A stretch of 8,603 nt of DNA from JACNKV01 sp964422145 (GCA_964422145.1 CAYQZV010000031.1:1-8603); one strand, 5' to 3'; shown: positions 1 to 7,496, counted from the first letter of the stretch. Made by a program: numbers and translations. The notes: generated by a model not told the origin, from the letters alone.

Positions 1-2
1 TT

Positions 3-374
3 TGTACTATAGGATGTAACGATTCCGAACAAACTAAATATAACTCCAACGAAGAAAGGATAACCGGTGAATGGAGTTGGATTAAAACCACAGGCGGTTT
101 TGAAAACATTACAGAAACACCGGAATCAACAGGGGAGACACAATTAATCTCATTTGATAGTAATGGTATTTATTCTTTTTATAAAAATGACACATTGATC
201 AGCGAATATAATTATTTGCTTGGGCATGATATGACGATATTCTCTCAGGATTCAATTCCGGTGATTTATATCAATAATATGTTGTTATATGCGTATCACT
301 TTGAAAGTGATGATGCGCTGAGTTTATCCGAGAATGTTTATGACGGGTTCACATATAACTATATCAGAGAGTAA
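3..374 (+). CDS. Small lipoprotein, lipocalin-like, 5' end outside window
   Basis: This frame is open from base 3 to a TAA at 372-374 and gives 123 residues without a start, so the gene begins upstream. The visible protein opens with CTIGCNDSEQ. The TIGC looks like the end of a lipobox, with the fifth residue as the lipidated cysteine, followed by a polar Asn/Ser/Glu-rich linker. The mature part begins GEWSWIKTTGGF and continues through alternating polar and hydrophobic stretches (LISFDSNGIYSFYKND, then IPVIYINNMLLYAYHF). This pattern is typical of small lipocalin-like beta-barrel lipoproteins common in Bacteroidota and relatives, which open with a G-x-W strand. Function is unknown. An inverted repeat just downstream and a separate operator suggest it is not part of the following operon. 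That it is a real gene is fairly sure; the lipocalin fold is inferred from pattern only. Confidence 0.7.
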   Translation, partial: CTIGCNDSEQTKYNSNEERITGEWSWIKTTGGFENITETPESTGETQLISFDSNGIYSFYKNDTLISEYNYLLGHDMTIFSQDSIPVIYINNMLLYAYHFESDDALSLSENVYDGFTYNYIRE

Positions 375-375
375 C

Positions 376-399
376 TGAAACAACCTGAATCTTGTTTCA
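376..399. terminator. Inverted repeat after the lipoprotein gene, possible weak terminator
   Basis: TGAAACAA (376-383) and TTGTTTCA (392-399) form a perfect 8-bp stem with an 8-base loop, starting two bases after the lipoprotein stop codon. Its position suits a transcription end. However, the stem is AT-rich and no clear T-run follows (the next bases are CATTATAC), so it would be a weak intrinsic terminator at best. It could instead be a protein binding site. Confidence 0.35.
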
Positions 400-425
400 C
401 ATTATACTATCATTGTCATATATTC

Positions 426-443
426 TGACCGACCGGTCAGTCA
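426..443. promoter_or_regulatory. TetR-type operator palindrome
   Basis: TGACCGACCGGTCAGTCA is an 18-bp palindrome with eight of nine base pairs matched (only C430/A439 fail), centred between 434 and 435 on ACCGGT. Palindromes of the GACCGACCGGTC kind are known as operators of several TetR-family repressors. The site ends 30 bases before the start codon of the tetR gene at 474, the usual place for autoregulation of the repressor and its operon. A TTGTCA (413-418) lies just upstream as a possible -35, but no well-spaced -10 is evident, so the promoter itself is not called. Assignment to the adjacent repressor is inferred from position. Confidence 0.75.
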
Positions 444-473
444 ATATATCATGAATACACATCAATATACCGT

Positions 474-1055
474 ATGAACAAAAAACAAATCATCATTCAA
501 TCCGCCATTCACGTCTTTGCAAAACAAGGGCTTGAAAAAGGAAAAATAGCCGACATTGCCAAAGACGCCGGCATTGGCAAGGGAACGGTGTACGAATATT
601 TCCGCAGTAAAGATGAGATATTTGAAGCCATTCAAGTTGCTGTTTTTGAAGAATTTACTGCAGTCTTTGATGCTCTTGTAGCGGAGAAGATTACACCGAC
701 AGAAAAACTGGTGTCAATTATGGACCAGGGGCTTAACTCCATTTTTGATATGGGCGAAGCGATGCTCATCATTACTGAGCTTTGGGCGCAAGCAGGGCGC
801 GGACATTTATACGGAGATACCCATTCTGATTTTGTTCAATATTATGATCGGCATCGAGACCAAATCCAACGTGTTTTGCAGGATGGGATCCATTCCGGCG
901 AGTTTCGGGAAATGAATAAAGAAGGTGTTGCTACGCTTCTTTTGGCTGTGATGGACGGCTTGGCTTGGCAGTTTGTGATTCTAAACGATGTGGATAGATT
1001 CAAAAAAATAAAGACCGAAGCGATCAATTCATTTATGCGGGGAATAGTGTTATGA
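474..1055 (+). CDS. TetR/AcrR-family transcriptional repressor
   Basis: This 193-residue protein has the usual TetR length. The N-terminal DNA-binding domain spans about residues 5-50, with the helix-turn-helix at about 25-44 (IADIAKDAGIGKGTVYEYF) followed by the standard FRSKDEIF. The rest is an alpha-helical ligand-binding and dimerisation domain too variable to name a ligand. The start at 474 places the first helix (QIIIQSAIHVFAKQG) at its normal distance from the N terminus; no clear Shine-Dalgarno site is seen. The stop overlaps the next gene's start in an ATGA (1052-1055), so the repressor is the first gene of the transporter operon. The palindrome at 426-443 is the probable operator. 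It likely senses the substrate or a related hydrophobic compound and derepresses the LolA-like, barrel and RND genes. Family is certain; ligand unknown. Confidence 0.93.
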   Translation: MNKKQIIIQSAIHVFAKQGLEKGKIADIAKDAGIGKGTVYEYFRSKDEIFEAIQVAVFEEFTAVFDALVAEKITPTEKLVSIMDQGLNSIFDMGEAMLIITELWAQAGRGHLYGDTHSDFVQYYDRHRDQIQRVLQDGIHSGEFREMNKEGVATLLLAVMDGLAWQFVILNDVDRFKKIKTEAINSFMRGIVL

Positions 1056-1807
1056 AACTAATTCTGATGGTCAGCCTTCTTCTATCATTTGGATTCAGTC
1101 AGCTGCCGTCCGGTGAAGCGATCATTGACAGCATGACAGCAAAGATGACTCCGGAGAACAATATGTCGCGAGTCAAACAAATGAATTATTATGCCAATGG
1201 AAGCAAGAGAGCCTTTGAGCTGATCATGTTTTCCGCGGATGAAGGCGAAAAGATAATCATGCAATACATCAAGCCGAAAAGTGTAAAAGGACAAACATTT
1301 TTACTGCTGAATGACGGAGATGATATATGGACTTACTTTCCAAGAACCCGCCGTGTTCGAAAAATGGCCAGCCACGCCAAAAAGATGGATATGCAGGGAA
1401 GCGATTTTTCCTTTGGCGATTTTTCATCAGAAGACACGTGGAAACAAGATTATACAACGATCACAACCGGGGAAACCAATATTTCCGACACACCTTGTTG
1501 GGCGCTGAAAGCAACTGCCAATAAAGGTGCGGATGTGGACTATCCGGCCGTGATTCTCTATGTAAGAAAAGACAATTATTATCCGGTTCAAATTGACTAC
1601 ATGAAGAAAAATGAAAAACCCGAAAAAACCTTAACGCTTTCTGACATCGTTATTATTGACGGATATCCCACTGCGAAAAATATCGAAATGAAAAATAATA
1701 TCACCGGGACAAAAACTGTGATGGAAACACTGGAAACATCCAATAGCTGGAATCCGCCAAAAAGCTTTTTCACTGAGCGAAACATGAAAAAAGATTTGTC
1801 GAAATGA
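1052..1807 (+). CDS. LolA-like outer membrane lipoprotein-sorting protein (periplasmic carrier)
   Basis: The protein has 251 residues. Residues 1-17 (MKLILMVSLLLSFGFSQ) form a signal peptide and the remainder is a single periplasmic domain. The diagnostic region is WTYFPRTRRVRKM at about 93-105, followed by GSDFSFGDF at 116-124. It is the hallmark of the LolA-like family annotated as outer membrane lipoprotein-sorting protein (COG2834/PF17131 type). Members have a half-open beta-barrel with a hydrophobic cavity and are commonly encoded beside RND/MMPL transporters. This protein is longer than and distinct from housekeeping LolA, and no LolCDE or LolB gene is nearby, so general lipoprotein sorting is unlikely. 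It more probably shuttles a lipid or acylated substrate from the RND protein at 2990 to the barrel at 1804. Start and stop overlap both neighbours by ATGA, indicating translational coupling. The family call is from recognised motifs; the substrate is unknown. Confidence 0.85.
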   Translation: MKLILMVSLLLSFGFSQLPSGEAIIDSMTAKMTPENNMSRVKQMNYYANGSKRAFELIMFSADEGEKIIMQYIKPKSVKGQTFLLLNDGDDIWTYFPRTRRVRKMASHAKKMDMQGSDFSFGDFSSEDTWKQDYTTITTGETNISDTPCWALKATANKGADVDYPAVILYVRKDNYYPVQIDYMKKNEKPEKTLTLSDIVIIDGYPTAKNIEMKNNITGTKTVMETLETSNSWNPPKSFFTERNMKKDLSK

Positions 1808-2964
1808 TAAAAAAACTCACACCGATTATTGGGATTGTGCTTTTTCAGGTCGTATCTGTTCAGGCGCAAATAGATTGGTTCGGGTATGCTGAAGTAGAAA
1901 CCGATTATCTGAAAACACCTAAAAAAGACTATTCATTCGGATATGGTAAGGTTCGGTTTGAGTTTGACTGGAGTCTGCTGGAAAATATCCATATCGCCGG
2001 AAACATAAACGCTGAAAAATATTTTGGGGAAACCAAATGGGATTTATTGGATTTCATTCCGTATGATTCTGTTTGGACTCCCAACGGTATATTGACGACA
2101 TTCCCCGTAACTATCCGAGACACAGTCTATGTTGATAATTTATATTCGCTGATTCACTTCAAATCAGTTGGCATTACCCTCGGGCGGCAGCCGATATCAC
2201 TGGGAACAGGTTATGCATGGAACCCATTGGATATATTCAACCAAAAAGACCTGATGGACCCAACCTACGAGCAGCCGGGCGTGAACGCACTTCGGATTGA
2301 AATTCCGATAGACGGGCGAACGACAGTGGATATCATTGCAGCCGAACACGATTCGATAAAAACCGGAACAAAAATGCTTCAATTAAAAACCAGGATGGGC
2401 AGTTTTGATCTGACATTGAATATGGCTCAGCACCACCATCTGTTTCCTTATTGGAGATTTGTGGACATCCTTACCACGCATCACACATCTACATTTTTCG
2501 GCGGCTCGATTGTAGGTCAAGTCGGTGAAATTGGTATATGGAGTGAAATATTTGGACCAACAGAAAGCACGGCACAATATTATGAGTTTGTAATCGGCGC
2601 AGACCACACGCTGGATAACGGTGTGTATTTCATGGCAGAATATTTTCACAACACATTAGGCGGAACGGACGATGAATTGTCCATTTATCATTATATGAAC
2701 GCGTTTTCCGGCGAAAGCAAATCGCTGATGCAGGATTATCTCTTTGCAATGTCAATATTCGCCCTGAATGATTTTGTCAGTGGAACCATAAGTGCTATTG
2801 GAAATTTGAATGACAAAAGCATGATACTGATGCCGCAATTAGAGTGGAATGTTTTTGAGAATGTAAATCTGAGTTTAATAGTCAGTCAATCTTTTGGCGG
2901 TAAGGATACCGAATTTGGTATTCAGGAACGAGCGGCAAGGATAAGACTAAGAGCCTATTTGTAA
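1804..2964 (+). CDS. Outer membrane beta-barrel protein, porin-like (DUF1302-like)
   Basis: The 386-residue protein has a signal peptide at residues 1-21 (MIKKLTPIIGIVLF then VSVQA, cleavage before QIDWFGY). The mature chain is built of alternating hydrophobic/polar strands rich in aromatics, as in outer-membrane barrels, and ends in the strand-like ARIRLRAYL. The central block GRQPISLGTGYAWNPLDIF (127-145) and DPTYEQPGVNALRI (152-165) resembles the GRQ-x-x-x-W-G-type motif with a following N-P-x-D of DUF1302-like barrels, which are often encoded with LolA-like (DUF1329) proteins and RND pumps. The start overlaps the stop of the LolA-like gene (ATGA, 1804-1807). It probably forms the outer-membrane end of the pathway. 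The barrel prediction is fairly firm; the exact family and transport direction are inferred. A barrel with the same central motif and spacing is encoded at 6399-7487. Confidence 0.78.
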   Translation: MIKKLTPIIGIVLFQVVSVQAQIDWFGYAEVETDYLKTPKKDYSFGYGKVRFEFDWSLLENIHIAGNINAEKYFGETKWDLLDFIPYDSVWTPNGILTTFPVTIRDTVYVDNLYSLIHFKSVGITLGRQPISLGTGYAWNPLDIFNQKDLMDPTYEQPGVNALRIEIPIDGRTTVDIIAAEHDSIKTGTKMLQLKTRMGSFDLTLNMAQHHHLFPYWRFVDILTTHHTSTFFGGSIVGQVGEIGIWSEIFGPTESTAQYYEFVIGADHTLDNGVYFMAEYFHNTLGGTDDELSIYHYMNAFSGESKSLMQDYLFAMSIFALNDFVSGTISAIGNLNDKSMILMPQLEWNVFENVNLSLIVSQSFGGKDTEFGIQERAARIRLRAYL

Positions 2965-2989
2965 CCTTATTTGAAAGCGTGAAGGAATC

Positions 2990-5728
2990 ATGAGACATAA
3001 ACTTTTAACAAAACTGGCAGATTTTATTAGTGAAAAACCGTGGTGGTCAGGGTTGATCATTTTAATCTTCTCGATCATTCTCGGCGGGATGGCCGGCCAG
3101 CTGACGTTTACTACGTCATTCACCAATCTGATGCCGGACGACGATCCGATGGTTCAAGAATTTAACAAAGTCATGGATGAGTTTGCAGGCGCAGCGTCCA
3201 TGCTGGTTGTTGCAGAAGGAGATGAAGACGCGCTGGTCAAATTTGCGGAAAGCATTGTTCCGGAAATTAGCGCTTTAAAAGAATATGTGAAAAAAGTGGA
3301 CTACAAACTACCTCGCGATTTACTGGAAGACCACGCACTGATGCTGATGAAAGCATCTGATTTGGACAATAACCGAACTCTGTTTGAAGATCCGAATCTG
3401 ACCGGATTCTTGAAAAACCTCAACAACAGCTTTGAAAAAGAATATATCCAAAGTGATGAAAAAATTACCGGACAGGAACAAGAGCAAGGCGCTATTCGGT
3501 TTATAGACGGTGTTCAAACTTTTATTGAAACGCTAGAAGGAGCATTGAGCGGAAAGACAGCCGACGCAGGGCGTAAAGCCGCAGAAGCAATTCTCTTTGG
3601 AGATGAATACTACCGAAGCTGGGATAGAGAAATGCTGATTATGCTGATCGTGCCGACCTTCAGCTTTTTAGATGTAGAAAAAGATGTTGATGCAACCAAT
3701 ATCATTGAAAACATTGTACATACCGCCGCAGACGAAATGGGTATTAAAGCAGGGTTGACAGGATCAATTCCTCTTGCCCGGGACGAAATGGTGTCGATTG
3801 AAAATGATTCCTTCACAATCACGACGCTAGCCTTACTTGGAGTGATGATCTTGTTCTTTGTTGCGTTTCGGATGTTTGTGAGTCCGATATTGGCAATAAT
3901 TACTTTGATATTTGGTGTAGTCTGGGGAATGGGTCTTGCTTGGCCGATCGTAAAACAATTAAATCTGATGACATCCATGATGTCTGTTGTTTTGATCGGT
4001 TTGGGAATTGACTTTTCGATCCATATTATTTCTGTTTATACAGAAATGCGCAGAAAAGGAAAGGACGTGCCTTCTTCTCTGCGATTCACGCTTCAAAAAT
4101 CAGGATTGGGAATTATTACCGGAGGATTTACCACATCAGCTGCATTTTTAACGATGATCGTAAGCCGTACCGATGGATTGAAAGAATTTGGTATTGTATT
4201 GGGAGGCGGTATTTTCATGACGATGATTGCAGCCATTACGGTATTGCCGACACTTTTGGTGATTCGTGAGAGGATTATCGCCCGGTTGAAAAAAACCAAG
4301 AAAACAAAACCGCCCAAAGATATCTCCTACACGTTTCTAGGTGTGACCGCCGGTAAAATAAGTCAGAATCGAAAAATCAGCTTAATTCTTTTTACGGCTG
4401 CAATCATCTTTTTGGGATACCGCGGCTCAACGATCACTATGGATTATAATTACCTCAATATGGAGCCAGAGGGGCTGGAGTCCATTGAGCTTCAAGATAA
4501 GATGATTGAAAAGCTAAATATCAGTTCCGACTATGCCTACATCACAGCATCTACCATTGAAGAAGCCTATCAGTTCACCGAAGCGGCTAAGGATATGTCT
4601 ACATCAGGGATGATCCAATCGATTGTTGATTTTCTTCCACCGGAAGCCGAACAATCCAAGCGGACTGACATTGTAGCCCAAGTCCGCGAAAGGATGAAAA
4701 ACGCAGATATTTCTCTTGAGTTTTCTGAACGGGATATGCAAAGTTTCATAGAAGAGGTCAGCCGACTGGAAATGAATCTGATTGAAGTTCAGGATATGGC
4801 TTTACTGGGGATGCAGGATCATGTCTATATGAAGGCAGGATTGTTGATCGGATATCTTCCGGAAGATGAAGATAAGGAGATCATTGAACTTCAGAAAAAA
4901 ATTGATCAACACATCGATAATTCACAATCAGGGATGTTAACAAAGTTCATTGAAAAGATCGGAAAGAATACGACTGATTTGTTAGGAAAGATGGAAGAGT
5001 TTCAACGTCAGTTCGCGGGCGCATTCAAACCGGCTGTTGTAAAAATGGCCAATCCGGAAATGATTACGTTGGAAACATTACCCGAGAATATCAGAAACCA
5101 ATATGTAGGAAAATCCGGCGACAGTTATTTGGTTACAGTCTATCCAAAAGGCAATGTGTGGGACTTTAACTTTTTGGACCGATTCACGAGAGAATTGGCA
5201 GAGATCAGTCCAAGTTCAACCGGACTTCCGCCTGTCTTTAAACGATTAATGGATTTGATCGGAGAAGACGGCACGAAAGCAACCATGTTAGCGCTAGTCG
5301 TTATTATGATGTTACTGTTGATTGATTTTCGCAGTCTTTGGAAAACACTGCTGGCCATCGTTCCGCTGATCGTTGGAGTGCTTTGGATGCTGGGTGTGAT
5401 GGAAATATCAGGGTTACAGCTGACGCTGATGAATATTATGGCGATTCCCATGATTATCGGAATCGGTATTGATGACGGGGTTCACGTGATTCATCGATAT
5501 CAGATCGAAGGAAAATCAGCGCACATGAAAGTATTTTCATCTACGGGTAGAGCTATATTATTAACATCGCTTACAACCATGCTTTGTTTTGGGTCGCTGT
5601 GGTTTGCGGTGTATCGCGGATTGGGATCGATGGGTATTGCATTATTTATTGGTGTCGGGACCTGTTTCTTTGCAACGATTTTTATCATCCCGGCTATAAT
5701 GAATTTGGGAAACAAATGGAAAGGTTAA
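2990..5728 (+). CDS. RND superfamily transporter, MMPL/HpnN-like
   Basis: This 912-residue inner-membrane protein has the duplicated RND layout. The first half has TM1 at about 20-36, a periplasmic domain 37-274 and five helices at about 275-424. The second half has a helix at 462-478, a periplasmic domain 479-763 and five helices at about 764-905. Matching membrane motifs are GLGIDFSIH (337-345) and GIGIDDGVH (824-832). Their aspartates D341 and D828 sit where MMPL proteins keep the acidic residues of the proton relay. Size and the GIGIDDGVHVIHRY signature match the COG1033 predicted-exporter group, which includes the hopanoid transporter HpnN, rather than drug-type HAE-RND pumps of about 1,040 residues. 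It should use proton motive force to move a lipid or other hydrophobic compound from the inner membrane towards the LolA-like carrier. AAGGA at 2982-2986 supports the start. Substrate not determinable. Confidence 0.9.
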   Translation: MRHKLLTKLADFISEKPWWSGLIILIFSIILGGMAGQLTFTTSFTNLMPDDDPMVQEFNKVMDEFAGAASMLVVAEGDEDALVKFAESIVPEISALKEYVKKVDYKLPRDLLEDHALMLMKASDLDNNRTLFEDPNLTGFLKNLNNSFEKEYIQSDEKITGQEQEQGAIRFIDGVQTFIETLEGALSGKTADAGRKAAEAILFGDEYYRSWDREMLIMLIVPTFSFLDVEKDVDATNIIENIVHTAADEMGIKAGLTGSIPLARDEMVSIENDSFTITTLALLGVMILFFVAFRMFVSPILAIITLIFGVVWGMGLAWPIVKQLNLMTSMMSVVLIGLGIDFSIHIISVYTEMRRKGKDVPSSLRFTLQKSGLGIITGGFTTSAAFLTMIVSRTDGLKEFGIVLGGGIFMTMIAAITVLPTLLVIRERIIARLKKTKKTKPPKDISYTFLGVTAGKISQNRKISLILFTAAIIFLGYRGSTITMDYNYLNMEPEGLESIELQDKMIEKLNISSDYAYITASTIEEAYQFTEAAKDMSTSGMIQSIVDFLPPEAEQSKRTDIVAQVRERMKNADISLEFSERDMQSFIEEVSRLEMNLIEVQDMALLGMQDHVYMKAGLLIGYLPEDEDKEIIELQKKIDQHIDNSQSGMLTKFIEKIGKNTTDLLGKMEEFQRQFAGAFKPAVVKMANPEMITLETLPENIRNQYVGKSGDSYLVTVYPKGNVWDFNFLDRFTRELAEISPSSTGLPPVFKRLMDLIGEDGTKATMLALVVIMMLLLIDFRSLWKTLLAIVPLIVGVLWMLGVMEISGLQLTLMNIMAIPMIIGIGIDDGVHVIHRYQIEGKSAHMKVFSSTGRAILLTSLTTMLCFGSLWFAVYRGLGSMGIALFIGVGTCFFATIFIIPAIMNLGNKWKG

Positions 5729-5772
5729 GAATAAATATACTCTTGTAACACATTGTTGAAAGCGAGTAAATT

Positions 5773-5812
5773 ATCTTACGAAAATTGGCAATATATACTA
5801 TAAACGTAAGAT
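5773..5812. promoter_or_regulatory. Promoter-like region framed by an inverted repeat, candidate operator of the second TetR
   Basis: ATCTTACG (5773-5780) and CGTAAGAT (5805-5812) are perfect inverted repeats separated by 24 bases. Their centres are 32 bp apart, about three helical turns, so both half-sites face the same side of the DNA. Between them lies a TATAAA at 5799-5804 that fits a -10 element, 17 bases after a poor -35 (TTACGA, 5776-5781) inside the left repeat. The right arm ends nine bases before the tetR start at 5822. The arrangement suits repression of the second cluster. The spacer is long for one TetR dimer, so two dimers or another protein are possible. It could also be a chance stem. 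Confidence 0.45.
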
Positions 5813-5821
5813 TAGTAAATA

Positions 5822-6406
5822 ATGAAACAATCTCAAAAAGCCCTGCAACTTCTCGAAACCTCAGAAAAATTATTTTATAAATATGGTATAAAAAAGGTTA
5901 CCGTAGAAGAAATTTGTAAAACGGCAGGGGTAAGTAAAATGACGTTTTACAAATATTATAAAAACAAAGAAGCCATTGTGGAATATATCGTTGATAAGCT
6001 TTTCGATGATGGAATGAAAAAATTCACACACATTTTTTCTCAAGACATTCTTTTTGAACAAAAACTTGAAGAGTGGCTCGAGGTAAAAATGAAGTACAGC
6101 CGATCGATGAGTAAAGAATTTTATTTTGATTTATTACACTTTAATCAATCTACACATGATAAAATAATGATACGAACTCAGCAATCACAATCCGTTATGA
6201 TAAAACAAATGGAAGAAGCAAAAGCAAAAGGTGAGATTCATATCAATGTAAACACAGAATTTTTTTCTTATATGCTGAATCATTTAATGAATTTTCTTGA
6301 TGACCCTATTTTTATTTCTATGTATTCAAATTTGGAACCGATGACCAAAGATTTACTCCGCTTCTTTCTTTATGGAGTTGTTGGTCGAAAGCATACAAAT
6401 GAATAA
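5822..6406 (+). CDS. TetR/AcrR-family transcriptional regulator
   Basis: The 194-residue protein has a typical TetR N-terminal domain. The helix-turn-helix is at about residues 28-47 (VEEICKTAGVSKMTFYKYY), preceded by the helix KALQLLETSEKLFYKYGIKK and followed by KNKEAIVEYIVDKLF. The C-terminal regulatory domain is helical and poorly conserved; no ligand can be named. It is only loosely similar to the repressor at 474 outside the DNA-binding domain and is markedly AT- and lysine-rich, so it does not look like a recent duplicate. Its 3' end overlaps the start of the next barrel gene by 8 bases (if that gene starts at 6399), so the two should be co-transcribed. The inverted repeat at 5773-5812 is its candidate operator. 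Family assignment is certain, target set inferred. Confidence 0.92.
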   Translation: MKQSQKALQLLETSEKLFYKYGIKKVTVEEICKTAGVSKMTFYKYYKNKEAIVEYIVDKLFDDGMKKFTHIFSQDILFEQKLEEWLEVKMKYSRSMSKEFYFDLLHFNQSTHDKIMIRTQQSQSVMIKQMEEAKAKGEIHINVNTEFFSYMLNHLMNFLDDPIFISMYSNLEPMTKDLLRFFLYGVVGRKHTNE

Positions 6407-7487
6407 TGTAATAAAAGCGTCGATTGGATTATGGATGATCGTGGGGGTAGCGATCACAGCCCAAGATCGTGTAGAATTTAGTGGAACATTATCAAGCGTA
6501 CTACAAACGAACGAAGAACAAAAACAGTCAAATATTTATCTGAAATATTTACCTCGACTTGACGTTCGTATGTCATCAGATTTCGATGTTGAATTCTCGT
6601 ATATTGCATACAGTTATTCAGGAAAAGCCGACCTTAAACAAATCATTCAACAGCACGAAGGCAAACTATATCGATTTTGGCTGAGATACCAAGCGGCGAA
6701 TTTTGAAGCCCGGCTTGGACTGCAAAAAATAAATTTCGGTCCGGCACGGATATTAAGATCGCTTATGTGGTTTGATCGGATTGACCCCAAGGATCCGACG
6801 CAATTCACTGAAGGTGTAAAAGCATTGCGGATTCAATACTATTTTCCTAATAATGCAAATTTGTGGCTTTGGGGACTTTACGGAAACAAAGACCCAAGGG
6901 GGTGGGATTTTGAAGGATCAGACAAGCACGAACCCGAATTTGGAGGGAGATTTCAATTCCCGATAAAGAACGGTGAATTTGCTGTAACGGCTCACCATCG
7001 GACACTTGAGAACGACCAGAAAATCCAAAACCGTATGGCTGTTGATGGATTTATGGATGTCGGTATCGGTCTTTGGTTTGAGTCTGCAATCCAATCTACT
7101 GATTTCGATAATTATTATATATCATTTTCAACAATAGGATCGGACTATACAATTCCATGGGGAAATGGTGTGTCTTTAACCTTAGAACATTTATTCTCTT
7201 TAATGAAAGATTATGGCTTTAATCCAGACAAACAATCGGGTCATGTTTCTTCCATGATGGTTCAATATCCTCTGGGGATGTTTGATTCGGTATCTTATTA
7301 TAATTACTTTATTTGGGAAAAAGATGTTTCTAACCATTTTATTGCTTGGAGCAGAACATATGACCAATGGACGATCCAATGTGCAGGATATAAAACAATA
7401 GGAAGTCCTGTGTTTTTATATTCGAATGAACAATCTAATTCCCTTGGAAAACATGGGCTTCAGCTCACAATCGTTTTTAACCACTAG
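6399..7487 (+). CDS. Outer membrane beta-barrel protein, related to the barrel at 1804
   Basis: From the ATG at 6399 the protein has 362 residues. The signal peptide MNNVIKASIGLWMIVGVAITA is followed by QDRVEFSGTL, the first strand. This start is chosen because an upstream ATG at 6372 would add nine residues, two of them acidic, in front of the signal peptide. The mature chain shows repeated amphipathic aromatic strands and ends HGLQLTIVFNH. Residues 107-145 (GLQKINFG, then FDRIDPKDPT and GVKALRI) align without gaps to residues 127-165 of the barrel at 1804, with 16 of 39 identical. The two are therefore paralogues of one porin-like, DUF1302-like family. It overlaps the upstream tetR by 8 bases and is followed after 9 bases by an acyltransferase gene. 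It may act as an alternative outer-membrane partner for the RND and LolA-like system. Substrate unknown. Confidence 0.75.
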   Translation: MNNVIKASIGLWMIVGVAITAQDRVEFSGTLSSVLQTNEEQKQSNIYLKYLPRLDVRMSSDFDVEFSYIAYSYSGKADLKQIIQQHEGKLYRFWLRYQAANFEARLGLQKINFGPARILRSLMWFDRIDPKDPTQFTEGVKALRIQYYFPNNANLWLWGLYGNKDPRGWDFEGSDKHEPEFGGRFQFPIKNGEFAVTAHHRTLENDQKIQNRMAVDGFMDVGIGLWFESAIQSTDFDNYYISFSTIGSDYTIPWGNGVSLTLEHLFSLMKDYGFNPDKQSGHVSSMMVQYPLGMFDSVSYYNYFIWEKDVSNHFIAWSRTYDQWTIQCAGYKTIGSPVFLYSNEQSNSLGKHGLQLTIVFNH

Positions 7488-7496
7488 GATTAAACA

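Noticed and set aside
403..408. TATACT as a -10 element for the first operon
   Set aside because: No acceptable -35 is found at the right distance upstream, and it would place the operator well downstream of the start; kept only as a possibility.
1311..1524. Two short plus-strand open frames inside the LolA-like gene
   Set aside because: They are out-of-frame readings of the conserved WTYFPRTRRVRK region and show no independent signals.
1052..1807. Housekeeping LolA
   Set aside because: No LolB or LolCDE gene is nearby, and the WTYFPRTRRVRK and GSDFSFGDF motifs belong to the LolA-like family found beside RND transporters.
3610..3978. Minus-strand open frame of 122 codons inside the RND gene
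   Set aside because: It lies wholly opposite a well-supported transporter gene and has no recognisable domain; such frames arise from the codon pattern of the sense strand. The same holds for the other minus-strand frames in the window.
2990..5728. Drug-efflux pump of the AcrB type
   Set aside because: The protein is shorter, carries MMPL/HpnN-type GIGIDDG motifs, and lacks accompanying membrane-fusion and TolC genes.
6372..6398. Upstream ATG that would extend the second barrel by nine residues
   Set aside because: It places MELLVESIQ, with two acidic residues, before an otherwise normal signal peptide; the ATG at 6399 gives a typical signal peptide start and a short overlap with the tetR stop.
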